Made by a program: the position numbers and the translations under genes | In this document: positions 1 through 12,774 of the stretch, in pieces | Layout of the letters: every line of letters begins with the position of its first letter | How positions within the stretch are numbered: the first letter of the stretch is position 1 | Notes under the pieces: model-generated | What the model was told of the DNA's origin: nothing | Database searches by the model: none | Seen by the model: the letters and a program-made list of their open reading frames with translations, nothing else | Assembly (NCBI GenBank): GCA_025617745.1 | Contig: CM046870.1 | Span: 6,759,618-6,823,617, forward strand | Direction of reading: 5' to 3' | Source: Heliocidaris erythrogramma | Taxonomy: Eukaryota > Echinodermata > Echinoidea > Camarodonta > Echinometridae | Length of the DNA stretch: 64,000 nucleotides

Positions 1-1007
1 ATCGTTGAGCCTAGTCTTTGAGACTAGCGTAACTTCGCCAGTCTTTGGTTGTGTCCTGAGCAGCTACAGTACATCGTCTGTGGACTGCCTTTGGACTGCG
101 GGCTCCATAGTCTCCTAGTTCAGATTGTCTGTCGCGCATTACGATTTACGATTGGCCAGGGTCTGTGACTGCAGAATACTAATAATTTGAAGGAGTGACA
201 ATGAGCAAGTCTATAATGATTCAGCTCAAATCCCAGTCAATCAAAGTAGGCCATGACCTAGAAAGATTGTTTCCAATATTTCCAAATTTTGGCCCACAAT
301 GCATGGCGTAGTGCTTGACGGAAGTCACAATGGCGTCACTTCCTATGAATAGGTATCGCGAAAAAATGAAATATGACTTTCTTTAGGCTTGACCCACAGA
401 CATTTTGAAATTAGTATCCATGTTTAATCCAAATCATTTCGAATTGGATAATCAGCAAAATATGTTTCACAGAGGGGTTAGCAGTATGTTATGCTTTAGT
501 GAACACGACGCCTCTATAACTGCAAGCATGCTCGCCTTCCCTATCTCATATCTGAAAAGGAAACCTGTTCTTTTCAGTTATAAAGAATTAAACATAATTT
601 CTAAACTCAGGAAGCAAGATAAAATATGTTGAAAGAAGAAACATGTATGACTTATCAAAGGGCAGAAGATTGGCTTTGGGGGGGGGGGGTGACATTTTTG
701 CCATGACTGAGAAAACGACTCGCGAGCAAGCGAGACGAGCGAGCGGGGTCTGGCCATGTAAAAGTTTGTATTAATACGATTAATACAAGGCAGACTTTGC
801 GTCGTGTTCCATTTTAACACAGAGGAAAATCCATGCTACAGACCTAAAGAGCACCCCACTCTTTACTCTCCACTACCATAATTCACCCTGAAAATCTTCC
901 AACCAAGAAAAAAAAATACAATACCCAAACTTATATATTCCTTAATATCCGGAGATCATAAACAATATGAAACAATTACAAATATAACGATTTCATGTTA
1001 AATAACT
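1..1007. other. no gene recognised
   Basis: Short open frames only, none with supporting splice sites or protein-like composition. A ten-base poly(G) run lies near 678. Nothing else could be assigned. Confidence 0.4.
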
Positions 1008-1034
1008 GTGATCTCTTTGTTGAAATATGGTAAT

Positions 1035-1160
1035 AAAAACGATGAAGATGAGGATGATGATAGTGGTGATGATGATAATGATGATGACGACAACGACTAC
1101 GACGATAATGATGATGATGATGATGATGATGATGAAAATGAAAATGGTGATGATGCACAC
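1035..1160. repeat. GAT/GAC-type trinucleotide microsatellite
   Basis: Imperfect GAT and GAC triplets run through this block. They read as Asp-rich on one strand and His-rich on the other, which is a by-product of the triplet repeat and not evidence of a protein. Confidence 0.85.
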
Positions 1161-1190
1161 ATTATTTCTGGAAGTGCATCAAAGCGATGA

Positions 1191-3060
1191 TTGATTTTAA
1201 ACTCGTTATTGTCCTAAGTTGCCAAGCTTCCTTTCCTGTAAGTGCATAATTAACCCTATTCTTCTACTTCCCTACACAAAGGGATTCTTCACTTCCATCT
1301 TATTTTCCGTTTAGCCTTTCCGAGACACCTTAGCAAACAGTGACCTCTTTTCTTTCCTGGTTGTCTTCTACTTCCATATCCATTTTAAGGAGAGGAGGGA
1401 AAAGTGGGCGCATTTTAATTGAGGCTTGTTTCCACAAGCATTCTGGTCATGCGTTTTGCGCTTAAGACACAGGTGCTGTCGTACCATATGGTTGTACCCA
1501 AGACACAACAGTGTCCTTGTTAAATTATCACTAAAACGAAAATGACTGTGATTAAAAATCATTATAAATGTTGGCGGTTATTTTCTGTTTTTAAGAATTA
1601 TCTAAATATGGGCACAGAAGAGCATAGTTTCAGTTCAATGAGATGTCTATCTTGTGGTGATAGATGAATTATAAATAAATACGATGCATTCAATTTCGAA
1701 ATATTACATTTTATTGTTTTAGAACGAAGCGGTGGTGAACTAGATTATAGTTGTAGTTTCGATGTGCGGCCATGGTTAGTCGTTATTATAAAATATATAA
1801 TATAAAATATTGCTTGATAATTATTTAAAAAGAATAAAATGATGCGCAGGTAAAGTGGTATTTCAAATGGAACAACACTGTGCTGAAGAGGGGAGGGAGT
1901 AAGTCCGAAAAAAAGTATCTGATGAGCAAACAAAAATTCAAGAAAGGAAACGTAGAATTTTTTTTAATCACATTTGAAATTTACCTTTAAAAAAGAAGAA
2001 CCCAATTTTTCTCTTTTCCATTTTGTTTTCAAAGGGCGGGGCACACTTTTATATACTGAATGTATTGCAAATTTCGCCCCCCCCCCCCTTGGATTGGCAG
2101 GCCACTATTAAAAATGAACTTATTGAACACACATTCCAATCTTTGGAGTTAGGAAGGGTTGTGCACTGCAATTGAGTTTCATCTGCCTCTCTAACAACGG
2201 GATATTGTGATGCAGTGAGTACAGATTTGTAACCTTTATCTCAGGATGATAGGAGCTGTCAGGTTTCTCCCTCGCACACCCACCCTGGTCTGCTTCCAAT
2301 ACTGGATGTTGAATCATTGAAGTCAGTCAATGACCCCCTAAAGATGGCATCACTAGGGGTGGGTGTGTCCCTGTTGGCTCTAAGGGGCGTGGCATTATTT
2401 GACGCTGTGGATCTATTGTACTGTATAATTTCGTTGATTTTTTTTAAGCGGAACAGACTCTTAGTATGATAATTTACGTTTATTATTAATTCAATTTATT
2501 TACTATTTCATAACTTTCTGTATATTCCTAAAAATCAACAGTTCTTTACCTATAATGTCAATTAAAACGTATAATTTGAAAAAGATGATGCAAAAATTGC
2601 AACAAGTTATTTTTCAGATCTCATTTGCTCATACAACTGAAGAAGAAGTTGTTTTGATTGTTGAAAGTAAGTTAATAAGTTAACTTCATTTTGTTGAAAG
2701 TCAGTTTCTAAACTTAACTTCAAAGTTTGTAGCATGTTTAGGTTCTTTGCAATTCATCCTTAAGCTTTTAGTGATTTTTAGTGAGTTTGCTGTTAAGTTT
2801 AATATCGACCAAACGATAATCATATTACAACTGTTTATTATATCTTTTCCCCCTTTTTTGTATGTAAACACTTTTTATATATTTTGTTTGATATTATGTC
2901 ATATCAACTTGTATATCCATGTTTGTTTGTAATGTAACAAAAAGACATTTGTGGAAAATTAACAAACTTTGAAACCTTGAATAATATCATTCCTGACTGC
3001 ACTTTTATTTATTATTTTTGCCTACAGTTCCCCTCCGTTTACGTCCCTACCTCTGTCATC
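1191..3060. other. no gene recognised
   Basis: AT-rich sequence with short open frames. A poly(C) run lies near 2,080-2,090. No exon, RNA gene or complete element could be supported. Confidence 0.4.
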
Positions 3061-3075
3061 TGTCTTCAATTCATT

Positions 3076-3225
3076 CATTCTCTCTCTCTCTCTCTCTCAC
3101 ACTCTCTCTCTCTCTCTCTCTCTCTCCCTCTATCTCCCTTTTTCCACTCCCTCCATCTATCTAGCTGTTTATCAATTTATCAATCTATCAATCTATCTAT
3201 ACCCATCTATCTTTCTTTCTGTCAC
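3076..3225. repeat. TC microsatellite grading into ATCT repeats
   Basis: A CT/TC dinucleotide tract (about 3,076-3,130) is followed by imperfect ATCT tetranucleotides. A second short CT tract lies at about 3,325-3,343. Confidence 0.9.
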
Positions 3226-3608
3226 TAACCCCTCTCCCCGCTCTCCCCCTCCATCTACCGATGCATCTATCTATTTACATGATCTACCTATCCGTCTACA
3301 GAGACTTTCTTTCTCTAACCTCCTCTCTCTCTCTCTCTCTCTCAGCTGATGCTCTCGAATCACACATCTATCTCTCCATCTTCTCTGTCTGTCTCTCCCG
3401 GTGGCTTCAGATCTCTAATTGATATCAGATTATTGAAACTAAACTCGTATTTTCTACCTGCGCCCTAGGTCTTGTGTTACCCCTAGGAGTTACCAGAGAG
3501 GGCTGAGTGAGCCGGGTATGCCGCCGTCACTCCAGGCTGGGTTCGCCTGTCTTGTTGGTCTTACAAGCCCATGTCCCATGCATGCCCAAAGTGCTGCGCT
3601 GTCAATTT

Positions 3609-3760
3609 CCAACACTACCCGAATTCCTAACTTCAGATCTGAAACTAAAGCTAACCCTATAACCCCAACCATAAACCTATAACCTTAAACCCTATTGCAA
3701 AGCCAACCTTATATTTGACGAAATAATGCCAGGAGCAAAATTTCGCCGTCGAAGCAATGA
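3609..3760. repeat. dispersed repeat with degenerate CCCTAAC-like core
   Basis: This block starts with CCGAATTCCTAAC and continues through several degenerate CCCTAA/ACCCTA words. Related blocks start near 7,205 and 38,470 with the same order: an ATTCCTA word, then CCC(A/T)AACC words. It resembles interspersed telomere-like sequence but is far too degenerate to be telomeric. Confidence 0.45.
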
Positions 3761-4192
3761 TGGGTTCACCATGTCCCCGCTCATAGAAGATACGGCTGAA
3801 AACTGACAAGGAACTTAAAAATTGAATTGTAATGCTTTGAAAATAACAAAGCACCAATAATCATCTGATTACAAGAATACGAATTTAGTCGAAATGGTGA
3901 AAAATGTATTTAATGTAGACATGGAACTGCTTGTCAAAAATGCATCCTTAGAAAGAAATAATGTTTATACTTTGACTATTGTTTTTGGCGTACAAGACTT
4001 GATAAATTTGAGGAACAAAAGGAAAAGATGAAAGTTGTGTTTTTTTAAGAAGTTAAAATAAACGTAAAAGTCATTATTCACTGTTTGAAAAAAGAAAGGA
4101 ATACTAAAATTTACGAAAAATGTTTCTATGTAAAAAAATATTTAAACAATGTTTGTGATTTGTTTTGTTTTAATAACTACCCTGGTTTAATA

Positions 4193-4556
4193 TTAATAAT
4201 AAAAATAATGGAGACTTATATAGCGCACATATCCACTCTTAGAGTGCTCAAGGAGCAGAATATAAACAATCATATTATTACCCCGGTCATTGGATTCTGG
4301 CACGCCCGCACACAGTGTATGCACATTCTCCACTCCCTGGGGAGCATTCCAGCCAGTTCGCCTGTTAAGCGCACACATGCTAAGCAAAGGACATTAACTT
4401 TCGCCATCCTACCGGGTACCCATTTAACACCTGGGTTGAGAGTGGCAAATGTAGATTGACGTCTTGCCAAAGGACGCTAGTGTTGTGGTGGGATTCGAAC
4501 CCCGGATCTCGTGGTTTACAGTCCGGGGACTTATCCACTGATCCACAACACCTCCT
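4193..4556 (-). mobile_element. tRNA-derived SINE, near full length
   Basis: On the minus strand, bases 4,556-4,480 look like a tRNA. There is a perfect B box (GGTTCGAATCC, plus-strand 4,491-4,501) and an A-box-like stretch with GTGGATAAG (around 4,534-4,544). The putative anticodon region contains TGTAA, so a tyrosine-type ancestor is possible. The roughly 280-bp body ends at 4,200 with GCGCTATATAAGTCTCC followed by an AT-rich ATT-type tail. That tail matches the 3' ends of CR1-like elements elsewhere in the window (42,470-42,541), which fits a SINE that borrows a LINE's reverse transcriptase. Decayed copies lie at 12,490, 20,005, 36,455 and 51,270. Confidence 0.75.
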
Positions 4557-4559
4557 GTC

Positions 4560-7190
4560 GGTTTAGGGTGAAAGAAAAAAATACATATTTATCATTCTAC
4601 ATTTGGCAGATTCAATCTAGCAACAAGATAACCGATGCTAGACAACAACTCACAGTTTCATGCTTGAATTGTTTTCAAGTTTTAGAAGCAACAGTCCTGA
4701 GGATATGAATGTAAACAACATTATTTCAAACTTCCATTATATATTTTTTTACAGTATGAGAACTTAATATTTAGCAAAATCAGATTTGACATAACTCGCC
4801 GGGAAAAAAATTATGTAAAAGATTGAAAACAATCCAATACAATTATTTCATATTTCCTTCTAAAAAAATTATGATTCACCTACCTTTCATAATAAGAGCC
4901 TCTGATAGGTTCAGAAGTATGATAATGCAAGTACATATATAGTTTATAGGTCTATTCGAAAGGGTTAATAACTCAAACAGGGGGACACAATTTTCGGAGA
5001 CATGGGCGTAAAGGCCTATGGGACTATAGATTCTGTTCTTCAAATCGTTCTTTCCCCCACCCATCCCATCTAGCCTCGAGCTACATGTGGCTCGAATTCG
5101 AGAAATGGAAGTTGAGTTTTCGTCATTTTGGGGTTAAAAACCGGAAAATAATGACGCGTCTGATATTGGTCGTTCAAGCCTGACATGTAGTTGCTACCTT
5201 GCCCTGTTTGGTGCACTTTTTTTCTATTAGTAGTTGATTATTATCTTCCCCCTCCTTCTAGTGAAATGATTATTCATTTTTCTCTCACTCCATCGACAGG
5301 GAAAGGACTATTGACTGGCATACTTGGATGACATCGCACTATTAGTAAGGGTAATCAAAACGATTCCTCCGCATCTGAGAAGACAGGATGAATACGCTGA
5401 GAGAAGGCAGATGGGACTGTGTGTTAAAAGCCAGAGACAGAAGTATTGATCATATTATCCATCTTTGTGATGAAACAGGTTGCCGAGAAAATAAATAAAC
5501 ATGAAAAAATAATTTTCTGATCATAGCGATATTTTAAGAAGTAATGTCACAATTGAAAGTCTATTGCGACAAGAAACTATACGTGAAATAAAAGAGCGAT
5601 TGGCTTTTTGTCAGAAGCTGCTATTATTGTTCGAACGATAACGTCATTGTATTATTTTAAATTATTCTATATTTGTTTTTATTCGTTCTTGTCTGTTTTC
5701 AGAAGATTTTCTCTCTCTTTTTTTTAAAATCTCACCATTCCTTTTTAAAGTTTTTTTCTTCATATTATTATGTTCATATATTATGTAAATGTATTTTGTT
5801 GTTGTTGTTGTTGAAACAGCGAGGGCCGCCCCTTGTGCAAGGGGCTAAGCTACTCTATTGAAGTAAAATGACGTATAAATATTAATAAATAACCGACACA
5901 ACTAATCGTGCTTGATATCACGAAGCGTAAGCAAAATCAATAATATTTTCAATTTTACTTCATCATTTATCTTCTCAACCTGATAACTAAAACAGCACCA
6001 TGTAAGGCAAGATCCCTATAATCTGTGTCGTCAAAACATTGATATTTTGAATCAGGTATGAAAAGGGGCTTTCATGGCAAAAAAAGTATTTGCAAATATC
6101 TGGAACAACTTGGAAGGAAATAGGGGTGGGTGGACTAATAGAGATATCAAGTATTGATGGTAGAGATAGAAAACACCTTTGATGAATTACACTAAATGTC
6201 AGTAGAATCATGATGAGGAATTTTTATTTTATTGTCCATCAGGGTCGGGAGGGAATTCTTGATCTTCGGTAGCACAAATGGCGAGAATAAATGTTTTGAT
6301 AAGCTTGAACAGTTTATAGACAAGACCTTGCTTTGGGGTTCAATGGGAAATTGTGTAATTGCCATCGAATGGCGGGATATAATGATGATCTTGGGGGTTT
6401 ATAGCGCCTGGCAATCTGGATCGCATAATACTTTAGAACTATTGTGTCAGATACAATCCGAGCGAGGCGGTGTTATTCGCATGATATAAGCAAAATTTCA
6501 TCGCAAAACATAGTGCACTTCGTATCCTATATAGTTTAGTAATGTCCTTGTAAAGAGCAATTTAACACTTATTTTGAAATGATGAATATAGGCCTACCTT
6601 TTGTAAGTAATAAAAAGTTACTCTGTTAAACACAAGCCTTATAGATACCATGTGTGCACTTCGATACAGACTGAAATAGATTGATTGCAGTTTTATCCTA
6701 CCTGACTGCCAAGAAAGCAATTGTAGGCATGTAGGTATAATCAAACAGGGGACCTACGGCTTTTAAAAGTCCTATCCGAGGGAATTTCATCAATTGATGC
6801 GAAAACTGATCTCTACAACCTTTAACAGTTGATGTCATTACAAAATTGATAATATATTGTAGTCTTTCATTGCTTGGAATCAATGCGTTTTACACAATAC
6901 CCCTATTTCCATGAACATGTCAGTGTTATAATGAGGTATATGAGGGGAGAGCACTTACAATCCTATGTGTGGCTTTGAACAATATATCAAGCGCTGTTGA
7001 CCTTTCATTATTATCCTACTATCAAATTGACATTGTTTTGGTAATATTTTGCCATGTGGAATCAACTCAAGTTTCACAAATTTGGCGCTCTTTTCGTCTC
7101 CATTATTATATCAACATACCTATATCATGTATATTGTGAGAATATAACGTGGTGCTTGTATGGCATATGCTCCGGTGACAATAAGTGTTT
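4560..7190. other. no gene recognised
   Basis: AT-rich intergenic sequence. Around 5,815-5,885 a block ending GTATAAATATTAATAAATA resembles a LINE 3' end, but only weakly. No exon could be supported. Confidence 0.35.
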
Positions 7191-7199
7191 CGCAGCTAG

Positions 7200-7345
7200 T
7201 ATCCTACACAAACCGAATTCCTAGCTTCAAATCGGGACCAACCACTATACCTGGCGCTAACCCTAAACTAAAACCCATTTCCAAGCCTAACCATAATTCG
7301 CATCATAATGTCGGAGCACCAACGCGGTATATCTTTGAATGGCCC
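7200..7345. repeat. second copy of CCCTAAC-like dispersed block
   Basis: Shares CCGAATTCCTAGCTTC and the following CCTAACC words with the block at 3,609-3,760. The two are diverged. Confidence 0.4.
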
Positions 7346-7889
7346 AAAGATCATCCTGCTATAGCGGATGCGAACAATATATCATGTGTTGTTGTGGCCT
7401 TTCCTGACTCTGTTGTTAAACGATATTTTGAAATTTCATCCTAATTCGCGTCGACTTTCAGCGCCAAGAAAACTCGCGCTGTTTTCGCCATGAATGTAGA
7501 GTATAACCTTTCTTGATTTCCTCGCGTCTAGAGTATGTTTCGTCTGTTGAGAGACAGAAGGACATTAGCTCATATCCTTTTAACACACCGCTAAAGTCCT
7601 TATGGCTCTCAGCACAGGGGTTTGCTGCTTTCACTTATGAATCATCCTTTCATGTTTGTCATAATCGAAGAAAAAAAAATGATCAGTTTCAATCACTGTG
7701 ACAGTGCGAGAAACGAAGCCGCTTGAGATTGAATGACGTATGAAGACAGGTTGGCACTTTGATGAGAATCACGTGGTGTGGATTAAATGTCGCGGGGCTG
7801 GTGCCAAGAGTTGTGGGATGGGAGGAAGGAGGAGCAGGATTCCAAGTACCAAGGATGAACTTTCTTGAGGGTCATTACACCGATAGGGT

Positions 7890-8470
7890 CCATCCCACCC
7901 CACCCATTCAAGATGCACCCCTTATAAGCTTCTACACACCTCGTTTATCCATGAATGTACCCCTTCTATTCACCCATCCATGCATGCTTTCGTGTGACCA
8001 TTTAACCCATCTCATCAACACACGGGCGTGCCCCTTCTGCAACCCCACCCATTCCTTTTTATACTTCTATTCGCGCCACCTATTCATTGATGTACCCATT
8101 CTATATCTATCTCACGCCTATCCATGGGTCTGCCCCTTCTAATCACTCATCCATCCACTGGTATACATCTTTCACTTATCTCATCCACTCGTTGGTACGC
8201 CACTTTTACCCACCCCACCACCTATCCATGGTCGTACAGCTTCTCTGCCTAACCGTGTGTGTACCCCTTCTACTAATCTCATCTATCCATGGTTGGACAC
8301 CTTCTATGAATCCCTTTTTCCATGGGAGCACAGCTTCTACCTACCAACTCTGCTTATCCATTAGTGTACACCTTCTACCAACCTCATCCATCCATAGGTA
8401 TACCGATTCTACCCATCCTATCCATTCATTGGTGTAACCCTCCTACCTGTTTAAGGGCGAACCCCTTCTG
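7890..8470. repeat. degenerate minisatellite, units roughly 30-35 bp
   Basis: Repeated variants of CATCCATCCATTGGTGTAC followed by CCCTTCTACC words run in one orientation for about 580 bp. Units vary by substitutions and small indels. Overlapping open frames of about 115-125 codons here repeat the same peptide words (such as STP/SIHG-like) and are products of the repeat, not genes. Confidence 0.75.
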
Positions 8471-8639
8471 CCCAGTCTTGATGTGCCCCTCTTTCCAATC
8501 TCACGCATCCTTTACTGACATCATCACATGTTGAGAGCCAGAAGGGCATTACCTAGAAACTTTACATCATTCTGCCTCTCAGCATATCCACCTAAGCATT
8601 TCATATTTAGGACTGCCTTCATGAGAGACTCATTCAAAT

Positions 8640-9120
8640 GCTCCTTAGGCCTAACGACAAGTGAGCAAAATTGGCAGAATATCCAACTATGTTTTTGTTA
8701 TTTATAGATATCATTACCTTATGGAAGAACAGAGAGGGGTGTGAGTGGTTGTTGATGAATAAAAAGAACCCCGAACTTGTAATGACATACAGGTATGGGA
8801 CACAAGGCGTATAACAATGACGGAGTATGATACGCAGGGGGGCAGTCGAGTTACATGATATGATAAAGATGGGTATCTTACTCCAAAGAGAAAAGGAATA
8901 TTGAAAGTGAAACTTGATGGAGATTGATTCTCGAAATCGTTCTCCTGTGTTCTCTTTTCTCCCCGATTTCACTAGCTTTTTTGGAGCTAGCCCGAGGCTC
9001 TGAGCTATTGCTCATATACATGCAAGCAATTGGTAGCCAGTAGACCATAGCAACTTCCTTCCTAACAACTCTCCCGGCAAATTGAGCGAAGAGAGACAGA
9101 GGGTGGAAGAGAAGAAGGGA
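8640..9120. other. no gene recognised
   Basis: Open frames of 112 and 142 codons on the minus strand overlap here. They lack conserved motifs, and the longer one runs through the GA microsatellite. Confidence 0.4.
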
Positions 9121-9134
9121 GTACAGAGAGAGGG

Positions 9135-9137
9135 AAG

Positions 9138-9179
<42 letters not shown>

Positions 9180-9195
9180 AAGAGAGAGAGAGATA
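9135..9195. repeat. GA dinucleotide microsatellite
   Basis: A nearly pure (GA)n tract with a few A interruptions. A second (GA)n tract lies at about 9,530-9,563. Confidence 0.9.
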
Positions 9196-9524
9196 GGAGG
9201 ATAATATAAAATACATACGCGAACGACGCGTGGCGGGGTGGGGGGCTGGGGCCTGAAGCCGCTTCCTCCCGAGAATTTCGAAATTACCCATATTTTGGGC
9301 AGTCATTTTTTATAACGAAAGATTCATTTTCAATTTAATAAACTTTGATAACGTGCTATATTATTCTCGCTCCCTTCGCTCACTCGCATAATGTATAAAC
9401 ACGAAAGTAAAGATGATGTTCGGGCACGAGACGTCAGCACATGTGGCGAAATTGTGCCCGTTTACATGGATAGAGAAAAAAAATTATGACGGAGAGAAAG
9501 CCGAGAGAGTAGGTAGTTAATGAA

Positions 9525-9566
<42 letters not shown>

Positions 9567-9569
9567 GAG

Positions 9570-12280
9570 GGGGAGGAGAGGGCTGGCTGGATGTGGAAGC
9601 ATAATTCATGAGAACAAATAATAAGATATAGGTGCGTGTAATTTTGCATTTTATATCTTCTTTCCTCCTTGTCTAAGATAAGATAGCTTTATCGAAGAGG
9701 AAAATATAGAATAGGCCTAAATCACTATGAAGTTTTTTAGAAAATGTATGTTGATTTGAAATAAATGAGATGTTTTAGACATTAAAAAGTAACCTGGCAT
9801 CTGTCATTAAAACAACACAACTGTTAAATTCAACTTATTTTGATCATTAGAAATGAATAAATCTAGGAGACACCTATTCTTGATAAGTATGTATGTAATA
9901 AGACATTATTCATAATTCCGTGACATTTTAATTGACTATGAACGGAAAGGATTTGTGGTTTCCCGGTTTTAAAAAAATAAAACCCGGCTATCAAAACGGG
10001 GCAAATGCTAATCAAGCTGATAATTGGCGTATATTCAGGAAATGAAGTTAAACACATGACTTTCTCTATATCCTAATTACCCAATTACAGCTGTTTCAGC
10101 ATTAATAGAATCTCTGATCAGACCACAATAAAAAGAAAACCTTTTTTTATTATTATATGATATCCATTTAGTGGGATAAACGGGAAGTCACTCAATAGGC
10201 CATCGGAAGCTCACATTTTCCACTTCATTTCGACTTTATCTCCGGTTTTCTTTTTCTGGTTTAGGAATTAACTGGCCTTCTGGTTAAAGAAAAACATCGC
10301 GTGCACTTCTTCGCTTCCTTTCGTGCGAGGTTTAGAACGTCGGAAGAAAGAAAGAATATCTGAATTATATGTTTTGTTTCAGAAAACGCCTCGCATGCAT
10401 GCGCCAACTTCAGGACTAATGCAGTGTTTACCTTGATTAGTGAAGGACTTCTAACAGATAGCAGTAATCAAGGAAATGTGATTTGGGTATGTTAGTATTG
10501 CTTCAACGAATATGTTTGCTATTTTAAAAGGGACGGGGTCAAGGAAAAGTGCGACATAGCTTAAAATAATTGTCCTGAAACCATTTATTATAGACTGAGG
10601 TCAAATAGAGGTTTGTTGTAATAAGCTATAGAGTCGAAAAAAAGCTACTGACAGACTTAGGGGCACAAGTGGCCCTTTCCCATATTTTAAAAACCAAAGT
10701 GGCATAACACAAATACTCAAATCCCAGAATCTTTTAACCCAAAAGGCACCTGAATAATGAGATACTTTTTAAAAACGCATTTTGTTGACTTGTCAGAGAT
10801 TTTGAAGGTATATTATTGATACCGAAAAAATAAAATTGCATTTTTTTGTAAATTCTTTTTTGGGGGAATTGTGCCACTTCTTTTGCAAAATCCTGGATCC
10901 GCCCTTTAAGGTGCTCCATGTTTGACATACATATGGGCATAGGAAGCATGAATGTCTTCCTCAGTGTCCAAAAAAACAGCGGATCCACAAAAACTTACAG
11001 TGACAGTTTTAATCTATAATCCTACAATATTGAAACTCATAAAGTACATATTACCTTCGAGAAATCAATATGATTACTTTCCCCAAAATTAGTTCATTAG
11101 TATATTTTCTGAATTTTTATAACAATAGATGAGAGATTACAATTCTGAGTTTAACTGAAGTTCAAATAATAATAACGACCCGGTCCCTGTCCCTCTGTGG
11201 AAGTACGAACAGAGATACAAAATGTCCCCTATAATTCAAATGGTTGCATCTGTGTAACCGCTGGTTAATGGAATAACCGTTGGCCACTATCTCTTTTTGA
11301 TGACATTGATAGTTTTTTTATTATTAAGAACTAATTGTTAAGCACAACTGTTTCATTATTATCATATATTTCCACTATACGTAAATTGAATATTTCTGTT
11401 TACGGTTTTCATATTTTGTACTTTTTTTCTGGTGTGTTTCTTATTAGCATTGGCCGTTCTTCCTACCGTGAATTTCGACGTGTAGCGTATTCATTTCATG
11501 AAAATCTCATAACCAAAAACATTTTTCACAGCGGCAAGGGAAACTGCAATCCTTCTGTATGTCCACTGCAAATATATACATGTAGTTTAAGAATCACAGT
11601 ATCATAAGAAATAGGGACCAATAGCACCGATTTTTATTTATCATTAACAATAGATTATTATTTTCGTTTATTCAATTTTTTTTAATAACACGCCGGAAAT
11701 CAAATTAAAACAAATCAAGACAAAACAAAACAAATCGTTGCATACCTGTAAGTAATGATGATTTGGTCAGTCAACAACAAATTGAACAAAAAGGACCACA
11801 AAAGTTAATGTCTTACCAATTTTTAAGCTTGAGAACATAATCCTCTTCCACGATATACTGTCGCATTCAAGTTTATGATCAAAATTATGCCACCATTGTG
11901 CAGTCGTCCGAGAAAGAAGCGAACTCATGAAACGAAGTAAAAAAAATGAGATGGAGACATTAGAGATGACCGAAAAAGAAAAATGGGCAGTATGATGAAA
12001 GTCCAAATAAAAGGTGAACAAAACCCAACACTGTTTGAGCTGGCAGTGCTAGGTATTCAGCGTGGGTGATTTGGCATGGATTTATTTTTCATCTTTGAAA
12101 AAAAAAAGAGAGAACAATTTGGTTATCTGAACCAGGTGTGCAACGTTGGATATTTCTTTCATTTCAATCAAACTTCACACCTTTGATATCAAGTAATTGA
12201 GAGGACCACGGATTCATTCGAACACAGGGGGCGCTCTCTATCTTTTGGTTCCTGTCATTGCCGTGACTGGCTTATTAAAA
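9570..12280. other. no gene recognised
   Basis: AT-rich sequence with short open frames only. No complete transposon or exon identified. Confidence 0.4.
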
Positions 12281-12284
12281 TAAA

Positions 12285-12410
12285 ATACCCCCCCCCCCTC
12301 CCAAACACAAACACAGCAATCGTGCGCGCGCGCTCTCTCTCTCTCTCTCTCCATCTCTCTGTGCCTGTCTCTGTTTGTCTCTGTCTCTTTCTTTCTCTCT
12401 CTCTGAGAGG
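12285..12410. repeat. poly(C) run, CG/CT microsatellite
   Basis: A poly(C) run near 12,290, a CGCGCGCG stretch, then CT tracts to about 12,410. Confidence 0.85.
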
Positions 12411-12489
12411 CACATAAAATTTCAGATATCAATTATTATTGCTGTATTAGTTTTTATTTCAATTTCAAAATATATGTATTGTTATTACG

Positions 12490-12772
12490 CCTTGCTGTCA
12501 ACCCTAGACCGGTGAAAATGAGTTGTAGAACCTCTAAATTTCTAATAACAAAATGGTCTTATTTACTCAGGGTATAGATTCCCCAGTCCTAAGACCCCTT
12601 CCTGAGGGCGCCAGCTTTGCCGGGTACCCAATAATACACCTGAGTCGAAAGAGACGTGTGGTTACGTAAACCACCTTGCCTAAGGATGTAAGCAACGAGC
12701 AAGGTTTGAACTCTGAACCTCTCTTTATGAGGACCAGGAGCCTTTACCAATATACCACAGTGCTCCTATACT
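12490..12772 (-). mobile_element. decayed tRNA-derived SINE copy
   Basis: Near 12,700-12,712 a decayed B box reads GGTTCAGAGTTC on the minus strand. The 5' head reads GGAGCACTGTGGTATATTGG, and the body contains CCGGGTACCCAATAATACACCTG, a diverged form of the body of the 4,193-4,556 copy. Confidence 0.6.
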
Positions 12773-12774
12773 CA

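Noticed and set aside
1008..1190. Asp-rich frame, and His-rich frame opposite
   Set aside because: Both come from the GAT/GAC triplet repeat.
4480..4556. Possible tRNA gene with a good B box
   Set aside because: It is continuous with the SINE body, lacks a proper acceptor stem pairing as far as can be seen by eye, and has decayed relatives in the window. It is a SINE head.
7759..8437. Open frames of 116 and 127 codons with repeated peptide words
   Set aside because: They are translations of the minisatellite. Several frames are open at once, as expected from a repeat with few stops.
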